63,138 nucleotides of DNA from contig CANGME010000017.1 in NCBI GenBank assembly GCA_947455145.1, positions 1 through 63,138 on the forward strand, written 5' to 3'. The notes beneath the pieces were generated by a model that saw nothing but the letters and a program-made list of their open reading frames with translations, had not been told where the DNA came from and did no database searches. The stretch comes from Comamonadaceae bacterium (GTDB lineage Bacteria; Pseudomonadota; Gammaproteobacteria; Burkholderiales; Burkholderiaceae_C). Shown here one piece after another: positions 43,936-53,907 of the stretch; position 1 is the first letter of the stretch; each line of letters starts with the position of its first letter. The position numbers and the translations under genes were made by a program.

Positions 43936-46257
43936 TTATAGGCTATTTGAAACTTCCTTGGCCTCATATCGGCCAGTCACGAACAACAGACTGCATATGA
44001 CTGTCACTACAAAACCCGCCAAGATACCAAAGACACCCGCAGAAACGGGTTGAATTCCAAGCCACAGCCCATCGCCAACAAGACCTACAGCCGAGCGCAC
44101 CGAAGATGCATTGATAAGCATGTAGAAAACCGTCACACCTACGCCCGTCATCACGCCCATAACAGCACCCGCACGAGAAGTTTTTCGCCAAAAAATTCCC
44201 AACACCATGACAGGAACAAAAGCCGCGCCGGCCAAAGAAAAAGAAGCGGCCACCAAGTACAAAATGTCAGCTGATTTTTGTGCCGCCACATAGGCCGCAA
44301 TCAAAGCAACCAACAGCAAAGCAAACTTGGACAACATCACTTGCCGCATGGCGCTGGTTTTGCTGTTTTTTTTGCCTTTGCTATTGCTGACGGGCTGAAT
44401 AAGCATGTCGCGCGCCAGTGCGTTTCCAATCGTCAGCAACAGGCCATCCGCGGTGGACAAGGCCGCTGCCAGCCCGCCGGCCGCCACCAGCCCCGACACT
44501 ACATACGGCAGACCACCCAACTCAGGTGTGGCGAGCATGACCAGATCGGCCCCCAACTTCAACTCGGAGAATTGCAGGACTCGATCCCCATTCACGTCAT
44601 TGATGGACAACAACGAGCCATCTACGCGCGCCCATTGCGCCATCCACGCAGGAAGGGACTCAATATTTTGCCCCACCAAATGACTCATCACCTCAAACTT
44701 CACCAACACCGCCAAAGCAGGTGCAGCCAAATAGAGCAGCGAGATAAAAAACAAAGACCACGCCACTGAGGTGCGCGCTTCTGCCACAGATGGCGTGGTG
44801 TAGAAACGTGTCAGCAAATGGGGCATACCTGCCGTGCCCACCATCAGGCAAAACATGAGGGCTAAGAAGTTGCGCCGCGACAATTCAAAGGCCTCTTGCT
44901 CTTCAAGTGAGCCACTCGGATCACCTGCAAAGGCTTGCGCGTGTGATGGCATGCCGCCCAAGGGTTTGGCTCGACTGAGGTTGTCTTGCATGGCACGAGT
45001 CCAGCTATCACGAGCGGCTGTTTCGTCTTTGGGCAAACGGGACAATTCGCGCTTGGCAGCAAAAATCTCCTCAGTATCGGCACGCTCTGCGTTGAGCAGA
45101 CGCAAGATATCTTGAAGTCGCGCCCGATCTGCCTTGAGAGAAGCGTCAACATCACGCAGTTTCAACTCGAATTCATGCGCACGCCGCACGTACTCATCGA
45201 TGACTTGCTTCTCGGCCGGGGAATCCGTCAGTTGCTTTTCCAACTGAGTAAGTCGCTCTAACTGCTGCCCATAAACGAGAGGGGCAAGTGGGTTACCCAT
45301 TTGTTTATAGGCCAACCACGAAACCGGAATCAAAAAAGCAAGAATGAGCACCACATATTGAGTCACCTGCGTCCAAGTGACCGCTCGCATGCCGCCTAGA
45401 AAGGAGCATACCAAAACGCCCCCTAGACCCAGCAAAATACCGATTTCAAAATGTACACCTGTTAACCGTGACGTGATCAAACCCACGCCATAAATTTGTG
45501 CCACCACGTAGGTGAACGAGCACATGACGGTAGCTAAAGCAGCAATCCGGCGAGGCCAAAATCCGCCAAATCGAACCGCAAAAAAATCCGGAATGGTGAA
45601 GAGCGCCATGCCTCTCAAATGGGGCGCGACCAAGAGGGCCACAAGACAAAACCCACCCGTCCAACCCAGGACATAGGCCAATCCCCCGGGTTGGTTACCC
45701 GCACCGGAGAAACCCTGCAGATAAAGTCCACCCGCTAGACTGATGAAGGACGCAGCGCTCATCCAGTCGGCCGCCGTGGCCATGCCGTTGTAGATAGCAG
45801 GAACCCGCCTCCCCGCCACGTAATACTCTTCGGCATCTGAGGTTCGGTTGTAGATACCAATCACGGCATACAAAACCACCGTGGCAAACAAAAAGATACT
45901 GCCGATCCACTGCTTGGACAGGCCCAGTTGCTCAGCCCACGTCAAAGCCAGCAAGAATGCCAACAAATAAGCAACATAGAGCGCGAAGGTACGGTGCAGT
46001 CGACGCTTGTACAAAGCGTAGGCCAAGAGATCCAAGCCAGAGTCACCATCACCGCCTTGCCTATTTTTAAGCCAAGCAAAAATGGCAATGATGGCGATGA
46101 ACACCAGCACAGCACCCTGGGCGGCAAACCAGAAACCAAAAGGCCAGCCAGCCACCAAAAATTGCAAGTCTCGCGCAAAGAAGACCCCGCCGAAAGCAGT
46201 TGCAAACCACAGCAACAAAAGTAAGCCTCGCCAGTGCCAGCGACCCGGAGCTAGCAC
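43936..46257 (-). CDS. Sodium:solute symporter (SLC5, VC_2705 type) fused to its DUF4212 small subunit
   Basis: A 773-residue membrane protein. Residues 1-70 match the DUF4212 small subunit (GWPFGFWFAAQGAVLVFIAI); the rest is the large subunit with AEEYYVAGRRVPAIYNGMAT, ATAADWMSAASFISLAGGLY, GGMRAVTWTQVTQYVVLI and a long charged coiled-coil loop (about 340-480), then a second TM bundle. Relatives carry acetate or other carboxylates with sodium. The start is unsure: GTG at 46257 is used, but the frame stays open to about 46300 with HDFADGHGVAV before it and no better codon. It begins just after ppsA, so acetate or pyruvate uptake linked to gluconeogenesis is plausible (inference). Confidence 0.88.
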   Translation of the reverse strand: MLAPGRWHWRGLLLLLWFATAFGGVFFARDLQFLVAGWPFGFWFAAQGAVLVFIAIIAIFAWLKNRQGGDGDSGLDLLAYALYKRRLHRTFALYVAYLLAFLLALTWAEQLGLSKQWIGSIFLFATVVLYAVIGIYNRTSDAEEYYVAGRRVPAIYNGMATAADWMSAASFISLAGGLYLQGFSGAGNQPGGLAYVLGWTGGFCLVALLVAPHLRGMALFTIPDFFAVRFGGFWPRRIAALATVMCSFTYVVAQIYGVGLITSRLTGVHFEIGILLGLGGVLVCSFLGGMRAVTWTQVTQYVVLILAFLIPVSWLAYKQMGNPLAPLVYGQQLERLTQLEKQLTDSPAEKQVIDEYVRRAHEFELKLRDVDASLKADRARLQDILRLLNAERADTEEIFAAKRELSRLPKDETAARDSWTRAMQDNLSRAKPLGGMPSHAQAFAGDPSGSLEEQEAFELSRRNFLALMFCLMVGTAGMPHLLTRFYTTPSVAEARTSVAWSLFFISLLYLAAPALAVLVKFEVMSHLVGQNIESLPAWMAQWARVDGSLLSINDVNGDRVLQFSELKLGADLVMLATPELGGLPYVVSGLVAAGGLAAALSTADGLLLTIGNALARDMLIQPVSNSKGKKNSKTSAMRQVMLSKFALLLVALIAAYVAAQKSADILYLVAASFSLAGAAFVPVMVLGIFWRKTSRAGAVMGVMTGVGVTVFYMLINASSVRSAVGLVGDGLWLGIQPVSAGVFGILAGFVVTVICSLLFVTGRYEAKEVSNSL

Positions 46258-46302
46258 GGCGACTCCGTGACCATCGGCAAAGTCATGAAGCGTCAGCGCA
46301 AT

Positions 46303-48705
46303 TTACATGGCGGCGATTTGACGCCAAGTTTCGGCTACAGAATCGGGGTTGAGCGAGATGGATGTAATACCCTGCTCCACCAACCAACGTGCAAAGTCAG
46401 GGTGATCACTTGGGCCTTGGCCACAAATACCAACGTATTTACCCTGCTTGAGGCAGGCTTTGATCGACATGCTGATCATGGCTTGAACTGCGGGGTCGCG
46501 TTCGTCAAAATCAGCCGCCAACAACTCGAGACCCGAATCGCGATCTAAGCCCAAGGTGAGTTGGGTCAGATCGTTGGAGCCGATGGAGAAGCCGTCAAAG
46601 TATTCGAGGAATTGATCGGCCAAGATGGCGTTGCTGGGCACTTCGCACATCATGACGATCTTCAGGCCATCGACACCGCGCTTGAGTCCTTGGGCTGCCA
46701 GCAATTCGGTGACTTTCTTGGCTTGTCCCAGGGTGCGGACGAAAGGCACCATCAGCTCAACGTTGGTCAGGCCCATCTCGTTGCGCACACGAACCATCGC
46801 CTCGCACTCCATGGCAAATGCCTCACCAAACTCTTTGCTGACGTAACGGGCTGCGCCACGGAAACCCAGCATCGGATTCTCTTCTTCCGGCTCGTAGCGG
46901 CTGCCGCCAATCAGTTTACGGTATTCGTTGCTCTTGAAGTCAGACAGGCGAACGATGACGGGCTTGGGCCAGAAAGCCGCGCCAATCGTGGCCACACCTT
47001 CGGCCACTTTGTCCACATAAAAAGCGCGGGGTGAAGCGTGGCCGCGTGCGACCGACTCCACCGCCTTCTTCAGATCAGCGTCAATGTTCGGGTAATCCAA
47101 AATGGCTTTGGGATGCACGCCGATGTTGTTGTTGATGATGAACTCCAAGCGGGCCAAGCCGACGCCCGAATTGGGCAACTGGGCAAAGTCAAACGCGAGT
47201 TGCGGGTTGCCGATGTTCATGGTGATCTTGACGGGGATCTCGGGCATCTCGCCGCGCTGCACCTCGGTGACCTCCGTCTCCAGCAGGCCGTCGTAGATGA
47301 AGCCAGTGTCACCCTCGGCACAACTGACGGTGACCAAGGTGCCGTCTTTGAGCGTTTCAGTCGCGTCGCCGCAACCGACCACCGCAGGAATGCCCAACTC
47401 GCGCGCAATGATGGCGGCGTGGCAGGTGCGACCACCCCGGTTGGTCACGATGGCGGAAGCTCGTTTCATGACTGGCTCCCAATTTGGATCAGTCATGTCG
47501 GTCACCAGCACATCACCCGCTTGTACCTGGTCCATCTGGCTGATGCTGTGCACCAAGCGCACCCGGCCCGTGCCAATTTTTTGCCCAATGGCGCGGCCCT
47601 CGGCCAGCTTGGCGCTATGGCCTTTGAGTTTGTAGCGCAGCTCAGCGCCCTTGTTTTGGCTCTTGACTGTCTCGGGGCGGGCTTGCAGGATGTAGAGCAG
47701 ACCGTCGGTGCCGTCTTTGCCCCACTCGATATCCATCGGGCGACCGTAGTGCTGCTCAATCACCAGCGCGTAGTGGGCCAATTGCTCCACGTCGGCATCG
47801 GTGAGCGAGTAGCGATTGCGCTGCTCGGTGGGCACGTCCACGGTCTTGACCAGCTTGCCTTTGTGCACACCGGCTGCCGCTTTTTCTTCAGCGGAGGTGA
47901 ACACCATCTGGATCAGCTTGGAGCCCAGGTTGCGGCGAATGACCGCGCGCTTGCCCATCTTGAGGATGGGTTTGTGGACATAGAACTCGTCTGGATTGAC
48001 CGCACCCTGCACCACCGTCTCACCCAAGCCGTAGCTGGAAGTGATGAAGACCACATCTTCGAAACCGGATTCGGTGTCGATCGTGAACATCACGCCCGCA
48101 GCACCCAGGTCAGAGCGCACCATGCGTTGCACGCCTGCGGACAAAGCCACGTCGGCATGGGCAAAGCCTTGGTGCACGCGGTAGCTGATGGCACGGTCGT
48201 TGTACAAAGAAGCAAACACCTCTTTCATTTTGTGCAGCACTTCTTCAATGCCCACAACGTTCAAAAAGGTCTCTTGCTGGCCAGCAAACGAAGCGTCAGG
48301 CAAATCTTCTGCCGTGGCGGATGAGCGCACGGCGAAGGAGGCTTGCGGGTTATTGGCACTGAAGGTGGCAAAGGCTTCGCGGATGGCTTTTTCCAGATCG
48401 GCGGGGAAAGGCTGGGCCTCGACCAGCGCGCGTATTTCAGCGCCTACAGAGGCAAGAGCACGCACGTCTTCGGTATCCAGTGCGTCAAGCTTGGCATTGA
48501 TGCGGGTGTCCAGCCCCTCGTGCTTGAGAAACTCGCGAAAGGCATGCGCCGTGGTGGCAAAGCCTGTGGGCACGCGCACCCCTTGCGGCAGTTGCGAGAT
48601 CATTTCGCCGAGGCTGGCGTTTTTACCGCCTACGACCTCGACATCGGTCATTCTCAGTTGTTCAAACGGGACGACCAAGGCGGTCGGGCTGAAAAGTGCA
48701 GACAT
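46303..48705 (-). CDS. ppsA: Phosphoenolpyruvate synthase
   Basis: Makes PEP from pyruvate, ATP and water in gluconeogenesis. The 800-residue protein has the ATP-grasp start [38 protein letters not shown], the phospho-His in [18 protein letters not shown], and the PEP/pyruvate barrel with [26 protein letters not shown] and [15 protein letters not shown] before the ATG at 48705 sets the start; the frame is open further upstream. Its regulator ppsR is divergent, 240 bases away. Confidence 0.97.
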   Translation of the reverse strand: MSALFSPTALVVPFEQLRMTDVEVVGGKNASLGEMISQLPQGVRVPTGFATTAHAFREFLKHEGLDTRINAKLDALDTEDVRALASVGAEIRALVEAQPFPADLEKAIREAFATFSANNPQASFAVRSSATAEDLPDASFAGQQETFLNVVGIEEVLHKMKEVFASLYNDRAISYRVHQGFAHADVALSAGVQRMVRSDLGAAGVMFTIDTESGFEDVVFITSSYGLGETVVQGAVNPDEFYVHKPILKMGKRAVIRRNLGSKLIQMVFTSAEEKAAAGVHKGKLVKTVDVPTEQRNRYSLTDADVEQLAHYALVIEQHYGRPMDIEWGKDGTDGLLYILQARPETVKSQNKGAELRYKLKGHSAKLAEGRAIGQKIGTGRVRLVHSISQMDQVQAGDVLVTDMTDPNWEPVMKRASAIVTNRGGRTCHAAIIARELGIPAVVGCGDATETLKDGTLVTVSCAEGDTGFIYDGLLETEVTEVQRGEMPEIPVKITMNIGNPQLAFDFAQLPNSGVGLARLEFIINNNIGVHPKAILDYPNIDADLKKAVESVARGHASPRAFYVDKVAEGVATIGAAFWPKPVIVRLSDFKSNEYRKLIGGSRYEPEEENPMLGFRGAARYVSKEFGEAFAMECEAMVRVRNEMGLTNVELMVPFVRTLGQAKKVTELLAAQGLKRGVDGLKIVMMCEVPSNAILADQFLEYFDGFSIGSNDLTQLTLGLDRDSGLELLAADFDERDPAVQAMISMSIKACLKQGKYVGICGQGPSDHPDFARWLVEQGITSISLNPDSVAETWRQIAAM

Positions 48706-48945
48706 GGGAAAGCTCCAGAAGTTAAAAGACGGTCTGCGCTGCAGTTCTTCTCTGGTTGAGAACTCGCGGCGTCCATGCGAACGGCACAACCTGGATGTTG
48801 TTCTGGTTCTTGTTCGGGTCGATCAGTGCGGTGCATGGCTGAATTCGGTACGTTGGGCATTATTGTAAGCTTCGGGCGGAAAAATCCTAAATTAAAATTT
48901 TCACGAAATCCCTCTTAATCTTCCAATCCATCCCAAACAAGTCCT
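48706..48945. promoter_or_regulatory. Divergent ppsA/ppsR promoter region
   Basis: A 240-base gap between the two starts. An AT-rich tract with TAAAAT (48893-48898) may serve ppsR as -10, but the -35 is weak. No operator or hairpin stands out. Confidence 0.3.
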
Positions 48946-49767
48946 ATGCCCAATCGCACCGTCTTCTTCATCTCTGATGGCACCGGCATCACGGCCGAAA
49001 CCTTTGGCAACGCCATCCTGGCTCAGTTCGAGATGAAGGCGCGCCATGTGCGTTTGCCTTATACGGACACCGTGGACAAGGCCTACCAAGTGGTTCAGCA
49101 GGTCAACCAAACCGCCGTGTCCGAGGGGAAAAAACCCATCGTTTTCATCACCCTGGTGAACGAGGAAGTCCTCAAGGTCATTACCGAGAGCTGCCAAGGC
49201 ATATTGCTGGACATGTTTGGCACCTTTGTGACCCCGATTGAAAAAGAGCTTCAGGTCAAATCCAATCACCGCATTGGCCGATTCAGCGACGTGAGCAAGA
49301 GCCAGGCTTACCATGACCGCATCGAAGCGATCAATTTTTCACTGGCCCATGACGATGGGCAATCCAATCGCGACCTGGCTGGCTCAGACGTCATTCTGGT
49401 CGGCGTCAGCCGCAGCGGCAAAACGCCCACCTCGCTGTACCTGGCCATGCAGTACGGCTTAAAGGCATCCAATTACCCGTTGATCCCTGAGGATTTTGAT
49501 CGCCGTCATTTACCCCCGGCCCTAACACCGCACATCAGCAAGATTTTTGGCTTGACTATCAACCCGGAACGCCTGAGCGAGATCCGCAATGAACGGCGAC
49601 CCAATTCCAAATACGCCTCGCTGACCAACTGCCGAGAGGAGGTGGCCGAGGCTGAGGCGATGATGCGGCGATCCGGCATCCGCTGGCTTTCCACCACCAC
49701 AAAATCCATTGAAGAAATCGCTACCACCATCCTGCAAGAGATTCGCCCGGAACGCTTGATTTACTGA
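48946..49767 (+). CDS. ppsR: PEP synthase regulatory protein PpsR (bifunctional kinase/pyrophosphorylase)
   Basis: Switches PEP synthase off and on by ADP-dependent phosphorylation and Pi-dependent dephosphorylation of a Thr next to its catalytic His. The 273-residue DUF299 protein starts RTVFFISDGTGITAETFGNA, has the P-loop GVSRSGKTPTSLYLAMQYG at about residue 152 and ANYPL-like SNYPLIPEDF. It is divergent from ppsA, the common arrangement, which supports the partner assignment. Confidence 0.95.
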   Translation: MPNRTVFFISDGTGITAETFGNAILAQFEMKARHVRLPYTDTVDKAYQVVQQVNQTAVSEGKKPIVFITLVNEEVLKVITESCQGILLDMFGTFVTPIEKELQVKSNHRIGRFSDVSKSQAYHDRIEAINFSLAHDDGQSNRDLAGSDVILVGVSRSGKTPTSLYLAMQYGLKASNYPLIPEDFDRRHLPPALTPHISKIFGLTINPERLSEIRNERRPNSKYASLTNCREEVAEAEAMMRRSGIRWLSTTTKSIEEIATTILQEIRPERLIY

Positions 49768-49841
49768 GGTTGATCTAACTGCGCATCAAGGTTTTTGTCG
49801 CCCAACAGCCTCCTAGAGCTATGTGCCATCAAATGAGGACG

Positions 49842-50600
49842 TTATGGCGCACTCATCATCATGGCCCGCAGGGCTAGTGAGCTGCCACTCACCACCAGCA
49901 GCACATGCACCACGCGGCGCACGTCTTGCGCCTTCATGCGCGAATGCAGTCGCAAGCCCAGCAGCAAGCCCCCCGCCATAAATACAAATAAGGCCAGCGC
50001 CGCCGCCCCTAGCGCCATATTGAGTAATAAACCGGTCAGCGCAAACGCCACGATACGTACCACCACACTGATGGCGATGATGGAACTCATGGTAGCCCGC
50101 ATCACACCCGGGTCGTGCAGACGACGTGTCACATAAATCGCATACACGGGCCCGCCCGTACCAAACAACGCACTGCCCATGCCGCCCAGCAGGGCTAGCG
50201 GCGGGCCCCATGCGCGTGCGATGGTGCCCCCTCCCACTTGATGGCGCAGCAGGGTGATGAGCGCGTAACCCGCCACAAACACACCCAAGGCCAACATCAA
50301 CCAGCGCTCCGGCACGGCCTTGAGAAGGTAGGCGCCTAGTGCCATGCCTGTCAGCATAAAAGGCAGCATCCATCGGATTTCGCTCGTGTCCCGCGCTTGC
50401 GTCGCCTTATTCGCTCGCATCATGCCGATGGCGGTTAGATCCAGAAGCACCAGCATGGGCACCACAAATTTGAGCGAGAGGAACTGCGCCAGCACAGGCA
50501 CGATGATGATGGTGGCACCAAAACCGCTGATGCCGAACGCCACGTAACCGGCGAACACCACCAGAGGCGCGACCAAATAGACCCAAGGGGAAAATTCCAT
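49842..50600 (-). CDS. TauE/SafE-family sulfite/anion exporter
   Basis: A 252-residue membrane protein with about eight hydrophobic segments and the family repeats GISGFGATIIIVPVLAQF in the first half and LLGGMGSALFGTGGPVYAIY in the second. Members move sulfite, sulfoacetate, taurine-related or other organosulfur anions; the substrate is not predictable here. No sulfur-metabolism genes are adjacent. It converges with ppsR, 74 bases apart. Confidence 0.88.
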   Translation of the reverse strand: MEFSPWVYLVAPLVVFAGYVAFGISGFGATIIIVPVLAQFLSLKFVVPMLVLLDLTAIGMMRANKATQARDTSEIRWMLPFMLTGMALGAYLLKAVPERWLMLALGVFVAGYALITLLRHQVGGGTIARAWGPPLALLGGMGSALFGTGGPVYAIYVTRRLHDPGVMRATMSSIIAISVVVRIVAFALTGLLLNMALGAAALALFVFMAGGLLLGLRLHSRMKAQDVRRVVHVLLVVSGSSLALRAMMMSAP

Positions 50601-50709
50601 GTGCGCGATTCTTCAGAGCGCAAGTCGCAATGCGGCTTGGTGCAACACAGTTATGCTCAAAACGATTTTTTTAAGCGCGTTGAACGCGGCGTTGAAGCGC
50701 TAGCAAAGT

Positions 50710-51117
50710 TCAAAGTCCTAGAGCGGCAATGCCTGCACGGGCAATCTGCACATCTTCACTGGACTTCACACCGCTGACCCCCACCGCACCCAAGCAATGG
50801 CCATCTTTGATGATGGGCACTGCGCCTTCGAGCAGGCCTTCCATGCCTGGCGCACTCAAAAAGGACACGCGGCCTGCATTGATCATTTCTTCGTAAATGC
50901 GGCTTTCACGCCGCCCCGTGGCGGCAGTGCGGGCTTTGGCCGGGGCGATTTGAGCCGAGATGGGCGCTGCGCCGTCCAAGCGCTGCAACCACAGCAGGTG
51001 GCCGCCGTCGTCCACAATGGAAATGCTCACAGCCCACTTGTTGGCCACGGCTTCGGCCTCGGCCGCAGCTGCAATGAGTTTGATGTCAGCGAGTTCGAGA
51101 AATGGTTTGCTTTGCAT
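50710..51117 (-). CDS. HbpS/GlcG-family (DUF336) protein
   Basis: A 135-residue protein of the heme-degrading HbpS-like / GlcG family: AAAEAEAVANKWAVSISIVD, GGHLLWLQRLDGAAPISA, KARTAATGRRES, and GAVPIIKDGHCLGAVGVSG. Homologues occur with glycolate, nitroalkane and aromatic catabolism genes or as heme sensors; the true function is often unknown. No signal peptide is present. It stands alone, divergent from the Bax-inhibitor gene. Confidence 0.88.
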   Translation of the reverse strand: MQSKPFLELADIKLIAAAAEAEAVANKWAVSISIVDDGGHLLWLQRLDGAAPISAQIAPAKARTAATGRRESRIYEEMINAGRVSFLSAPGMEGLLEGAVPIIKDGHCLGAVGVSGVKSSEDVQIARAGIAALGL

Positions 51118-51226
51118 GGCGTATTCTATGTAAGGTTAAAAATCGAGACGCTGAGCATAGCGCCTCTTGAAACGCCCTAGAATGCCCCCACCTGCATCCC
51201 ATCGTTTTTATAGGAGACCCTTAAAC

Positions 51227-51928
51227 ATGAACGAGCAAGTCCAAACAATTGACCCTTCCAACGCCTTTGGTTACGTCACCTCACCGGCTGAGCGCAACAA
51301 GGTTTTGCGCAACACTTATTGGCTGCTGGCCCTGAGCCTGATCCCCACCGTGCTCGGCGCTTGGCTGGGTGTGGCCACCGGCATCACCCGCTCAATGGGC
51401 GGCATCATGGGCATGGTCGTCTTTCTGGCCGGGGCCTTCGGCTTCATGTACGCCATTGAGAAAACCAAAAACTCGGCAGCGGGTGTGCCCGTGCTACTGG
51501 GCTTTACATTCTTCATGGGCCTGATGCTCTCGCGTCTGATCGCCATGGTGCTGGGCTTTAAAAATGGCCCGGATCTGATCATGACGGCGTTCGGCGGCAC
51601 GGCTGGCGTGTTTTTTGCCATGGCCAGCTTGTCCACCGTCATCAAGCGTGACCTCTCCGGTATGGGCAAGTGGCTGTTTGTCGGTGCCATCGTGCTGATG
51701 GTGGGCAGCATCATCAACGCCTTTGTTGGCTCCAGCGCTGGCATGATGGCGATTTCGGTCGCGGCCATTGGTATCTTCAGCGCCTACATGCTGTACGACA
51801 TCAAGCAGATCATCGACGGCGGTGAGACCAACTACATCAGCGCCACGCTGGCCCTGTATCTGGACATCATCAACGTGTTCCAGAGTTTGCTGGCCCTGCT
51901 GGGCATCATGGGCGGCGAGCGCGATTAA
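51227..51928 (+). CDS. Bax inhibitor-1 family membrane protein (YbhL/YccA type)
   Basis: A 233-residue protein with seven hydrophobic segments starting at residue 28 (NKVLRNTYWLLALSLIPTVL). The family signature near the end reads SAYMLYDIKQIIDGGETNYI, with the two Asp residues thought to form the pH-dependent calcium leak gate. In E. coli YccA interacts with FtsH. GGAG ten bases before the ATG at 51227 sets the start. A strong terminator follows. Confidence 0.94.
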   Translation: MNEQVQTIDPSNAFGYVTSPAERNKVLRNTYWLLALSLIPTVLGAWLGVATGITRSMGGIMGMVVFLAGAFGFMYAIEKTKNSAAGVPVLLGFTFFMGLMLSRLIAMVLGFKNGPDLIMTAFGGTAGVFFAMASLSTVIKRDLSGMGKWLFVGAIVLMVGSIINAFVGSSAGMMAISVAAIGIFSAYMLYDIKQIIDGGETNYISATLALYLDIINVFQSLLALLGIMGGERD

Positions 51929-51947
51929 TCGCCACGCCCTCTCAATC

Positions 51948-51972
51948 AAAAAGGCCCGCAAGGGCCTTTTTT
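51948..51972 (+). terminator. Rho-independent terminator after the Bax-inhibitor gene
   Basis: AAAAAGGCCC and GGGCCTTTTTT pair around a GCAA tetraloop with a T run, 20 bases past the stop codon. Confidence 0.92.
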
Positions 51973-52055
51973 GTTGTGGGCTACTTCGGGGGCTCAAGTT
52001 GCGCTCAAATGAGTCGATACAAGGTGCATAGACCCATCCCACGGCACACGACACC

Positions 52056-52400
52056 ATGAACACCCGCCTACTCATTTGCACCCTGGTTCTATTGCTGGCC
52101 GGGTGCGACATCCCTGGCCTGGGTCCAGACCCGCGAATCGCCCTGCGTGAAGCAGATGGCAAAGCCATAGGCGGCGCTTGTCGCCACGCTTTACGTGGGA
52201 TCGAGGACTGCTATCAAATGAACGAAAAAGCCCTAAAAACTGCCGTGTTTGAAGGCTGGCGGGAAATGGACCAGTACATGCGCGACAACAAAATTGAGGG
52301 CCAGGCCCCAGCCATCGCGAAAGAAGAACCTACCAACAAGGAGGTCGGGCCTGCCAGCAAAAAATCCTCCGAAAAAGTAGCGCGCAGCGACAAGCACTGA
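52056..52400 (+). CDS. Small lipoprotein of unknown function
   Basis: A 114-residue protein with a lipoprotein signal: MNTRLLICTLVLLLAGC, lipobox LLAGC with Cys at position 17. The mature part contains two more Cys (GACRHALRGIEDCYQMNEKA) that could form a disulfide or bind a ligand, and a charged Lys/Glu-rich tail. I recognise no family. It may work in the envelope. It ends 55 bases before the convergent rlmD. Confidence 0.75.
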   Translation: MNTRLLICTLVLLLAGCDIPGLGPDPRIALREADGKAIGGACRHALRGIEDCYQMNEKALKTAVFEGWREMDQYMRDNKIEGQAPAIAKEEPTNKEVGPASKKSSEKVARSDKH

Positions 52401-52455
52401 ACACTCAACTTCGCACAGCCTCCTACGCCCCCTGAGCAGGCTCGTGGACAACACG

Positions 52456-53907
52456 TCAAACCACCAGATCAAACACTGCCATGCTCTCCACATGGGCCGT
52501 GTGAGCAAACATATTCACAACGCCTGCAGCACTACAGCGGTAACCCGCTTGGCTCACCAGTAGCGCAGCATCACGCGCCAAGGTCGCCGGATTGCAACTG
52601 ACATAAACGATGCGCCGGGGTGGTGTCCAGTCCACCGATCCGGGAGTGAGCGGGTTAGCCAAAGGATCAAACTTTTGCTGATGGAGTTCGGCCAGTGCTT
52701 TGACCAAGCTAAAGGCCCCTTCACGAGGTGGATCGACCAGCCATTTGTCGGACACGCCATCTTGAATAAGACTCGCGGGTGTCATTTCAAATAAATTTCT
52801 TGCTACAAATTCAGTCGCGGCAAGCACAGGGCCTTTAAGGGTTTCAGATTGATTTAGTTTGTAATTTTCACGGGAGCGAGCGACCAAAGCCTCACTACCC
52901 TCAATGCCCAGAACCTCTCGCGCCATCGTGGCCAGCGGCAAGGTGAAATTACCCAAACCGCAAAACCAATCGATCACGCGCTCTGTTTTTTGCACATCCA
53001 ACAGACGCAGCGCACGCGACACCAACACTCGGTTGATATAAGGATTCACTTGGGTGAAGTCCGTCGGCTTGAACGGCATTGTGATGCCAAACGCGGGCAA
53101 GGCATACGCGAGTTGATGAGTTCGATCGGGGCCTGCTCCAGGCTCATCCAGTAAACAAACCGTCTCCGGCCCCTTGGACTGAAGCCACCATTGCACGCCA
53201 GGGTGCTCGTGAGCAAAAGTTCGCAATTTTTCCAGATCACCCGAACTCAAGGGCTCCATGTGACGCAGCACCAGCGCAGTGACATCATCGCCACAGGCCA
53301 GCTCAATCTGAGGCAGGGTCTCAATGGCGTCCATGGACGTAATCAGGGCGCGCAAAGGCAGCAGCATGGCGCTCACATGGGGCGGCAACACGGGGCATTC
53401 CCGCATGTCAGCCACGTAGCGACTCTTGCGCTCGTGAAAGCCTATCAACACCGTGCCCTTTTTATGCACGTGGCGCACCGAGAGTCGCGCGCGGTAACGG
53501 TAGCCCCAGGCCGGACCTTCGATGGGGCGCAAGATGTTCTCGGCACGTACTTTTCCCAAGTGCCACAAATTGTCTTCCAGCACGCGCTGCTTAACGGCCA
53601 CCTGGGCGCTAGGGTGCAGGTGCTGCATCTTGCAGCCGCCGCACGAACCTGCATGCAACCCAAAATGCGGGCAACCGGGGGTCACACGCTGCGAAGACTC
53701 CCGGTGAATCGCCATCAGCGTGGCCTTCTCCCAGCTGTCTTTTTTTCGGTTCACATTGGCGCTGACCACTTCGAAGGGCAGCGCACCTTCGACAAAAACC
53801 ACTTTGCCATTGGCACGGTGGGCTATGCCCTGGGCCTCCATGTCAAGTGATTCGATCTGGAGCCAATCGGGCGGGAATTCGGGAGAGGTTTGAGATTCAT
53901 CAGTCAT
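52456..53907 (-). CDS. rlmD: 23S rRNA (uracil-1939-C5)-methyltransferase RlmD
   Basis: SAM-dependent methyltransferase with an iron-sulfur cluster, 483 residues. A TRAM-like N-terminal domain ([20 protein letters not shown]) is followed by cluster ligands in [19 protein letters not shown], the SAM site [25 protein letters not shown] and the catalytic Cys in [12 protein letters not shown]. Its ATG overlaps the rpoS stop by four bases, so translation is coupled to rpoS. Confidence 0.95.
   Translation of the reverse strand: MTDESQTSPEFPPDWLQIESLDMEAQGIAHRANGKVVFVEGALPFEVVSANVNRKKDSWEKATLMAIHRESSQRVTPGCPHFGLHAGSCGGCKMQHLHPSAQVAVKQRVLEDNLWHLGKVRAENILRPIEGPAWGYRYRARLSVRHVHKKGTVLIGFHERKSRYVADMRECPVLPPHVSAMLLPLRALITSMDAIETLPQIELACGDDVTALVLRHMEPLSSGDLEKLRTFAHEHPGVQWWLQSKGPETVCLLDEPGAGPDRTHQLAYALPAFGITMPFKPTDFTQVNPYINRVLVSRALRLLDVQKTERVIDWFCGLGNFTLPLATMAREVLGIEGSEALVARSRENYKLNQSETLKGPVLAATEFVARNLFEMTPASLIQDGVSDKWLVDPPREGAFSLVKALAELHQQKFDPLANPLTPGSVDWTPPRRIVYVSCNPATLARDAALLVSQAGYRCSAAGVVNMFAHTAHVESMAVFDLVV

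Noticed and set aside
47038-48324. 428-codon open frame on the plus strand opposite ppsA
   Set aside because: Antisense shadow of a strongly conserved gene, His- and Leu-rich composition with no recognisable motif.
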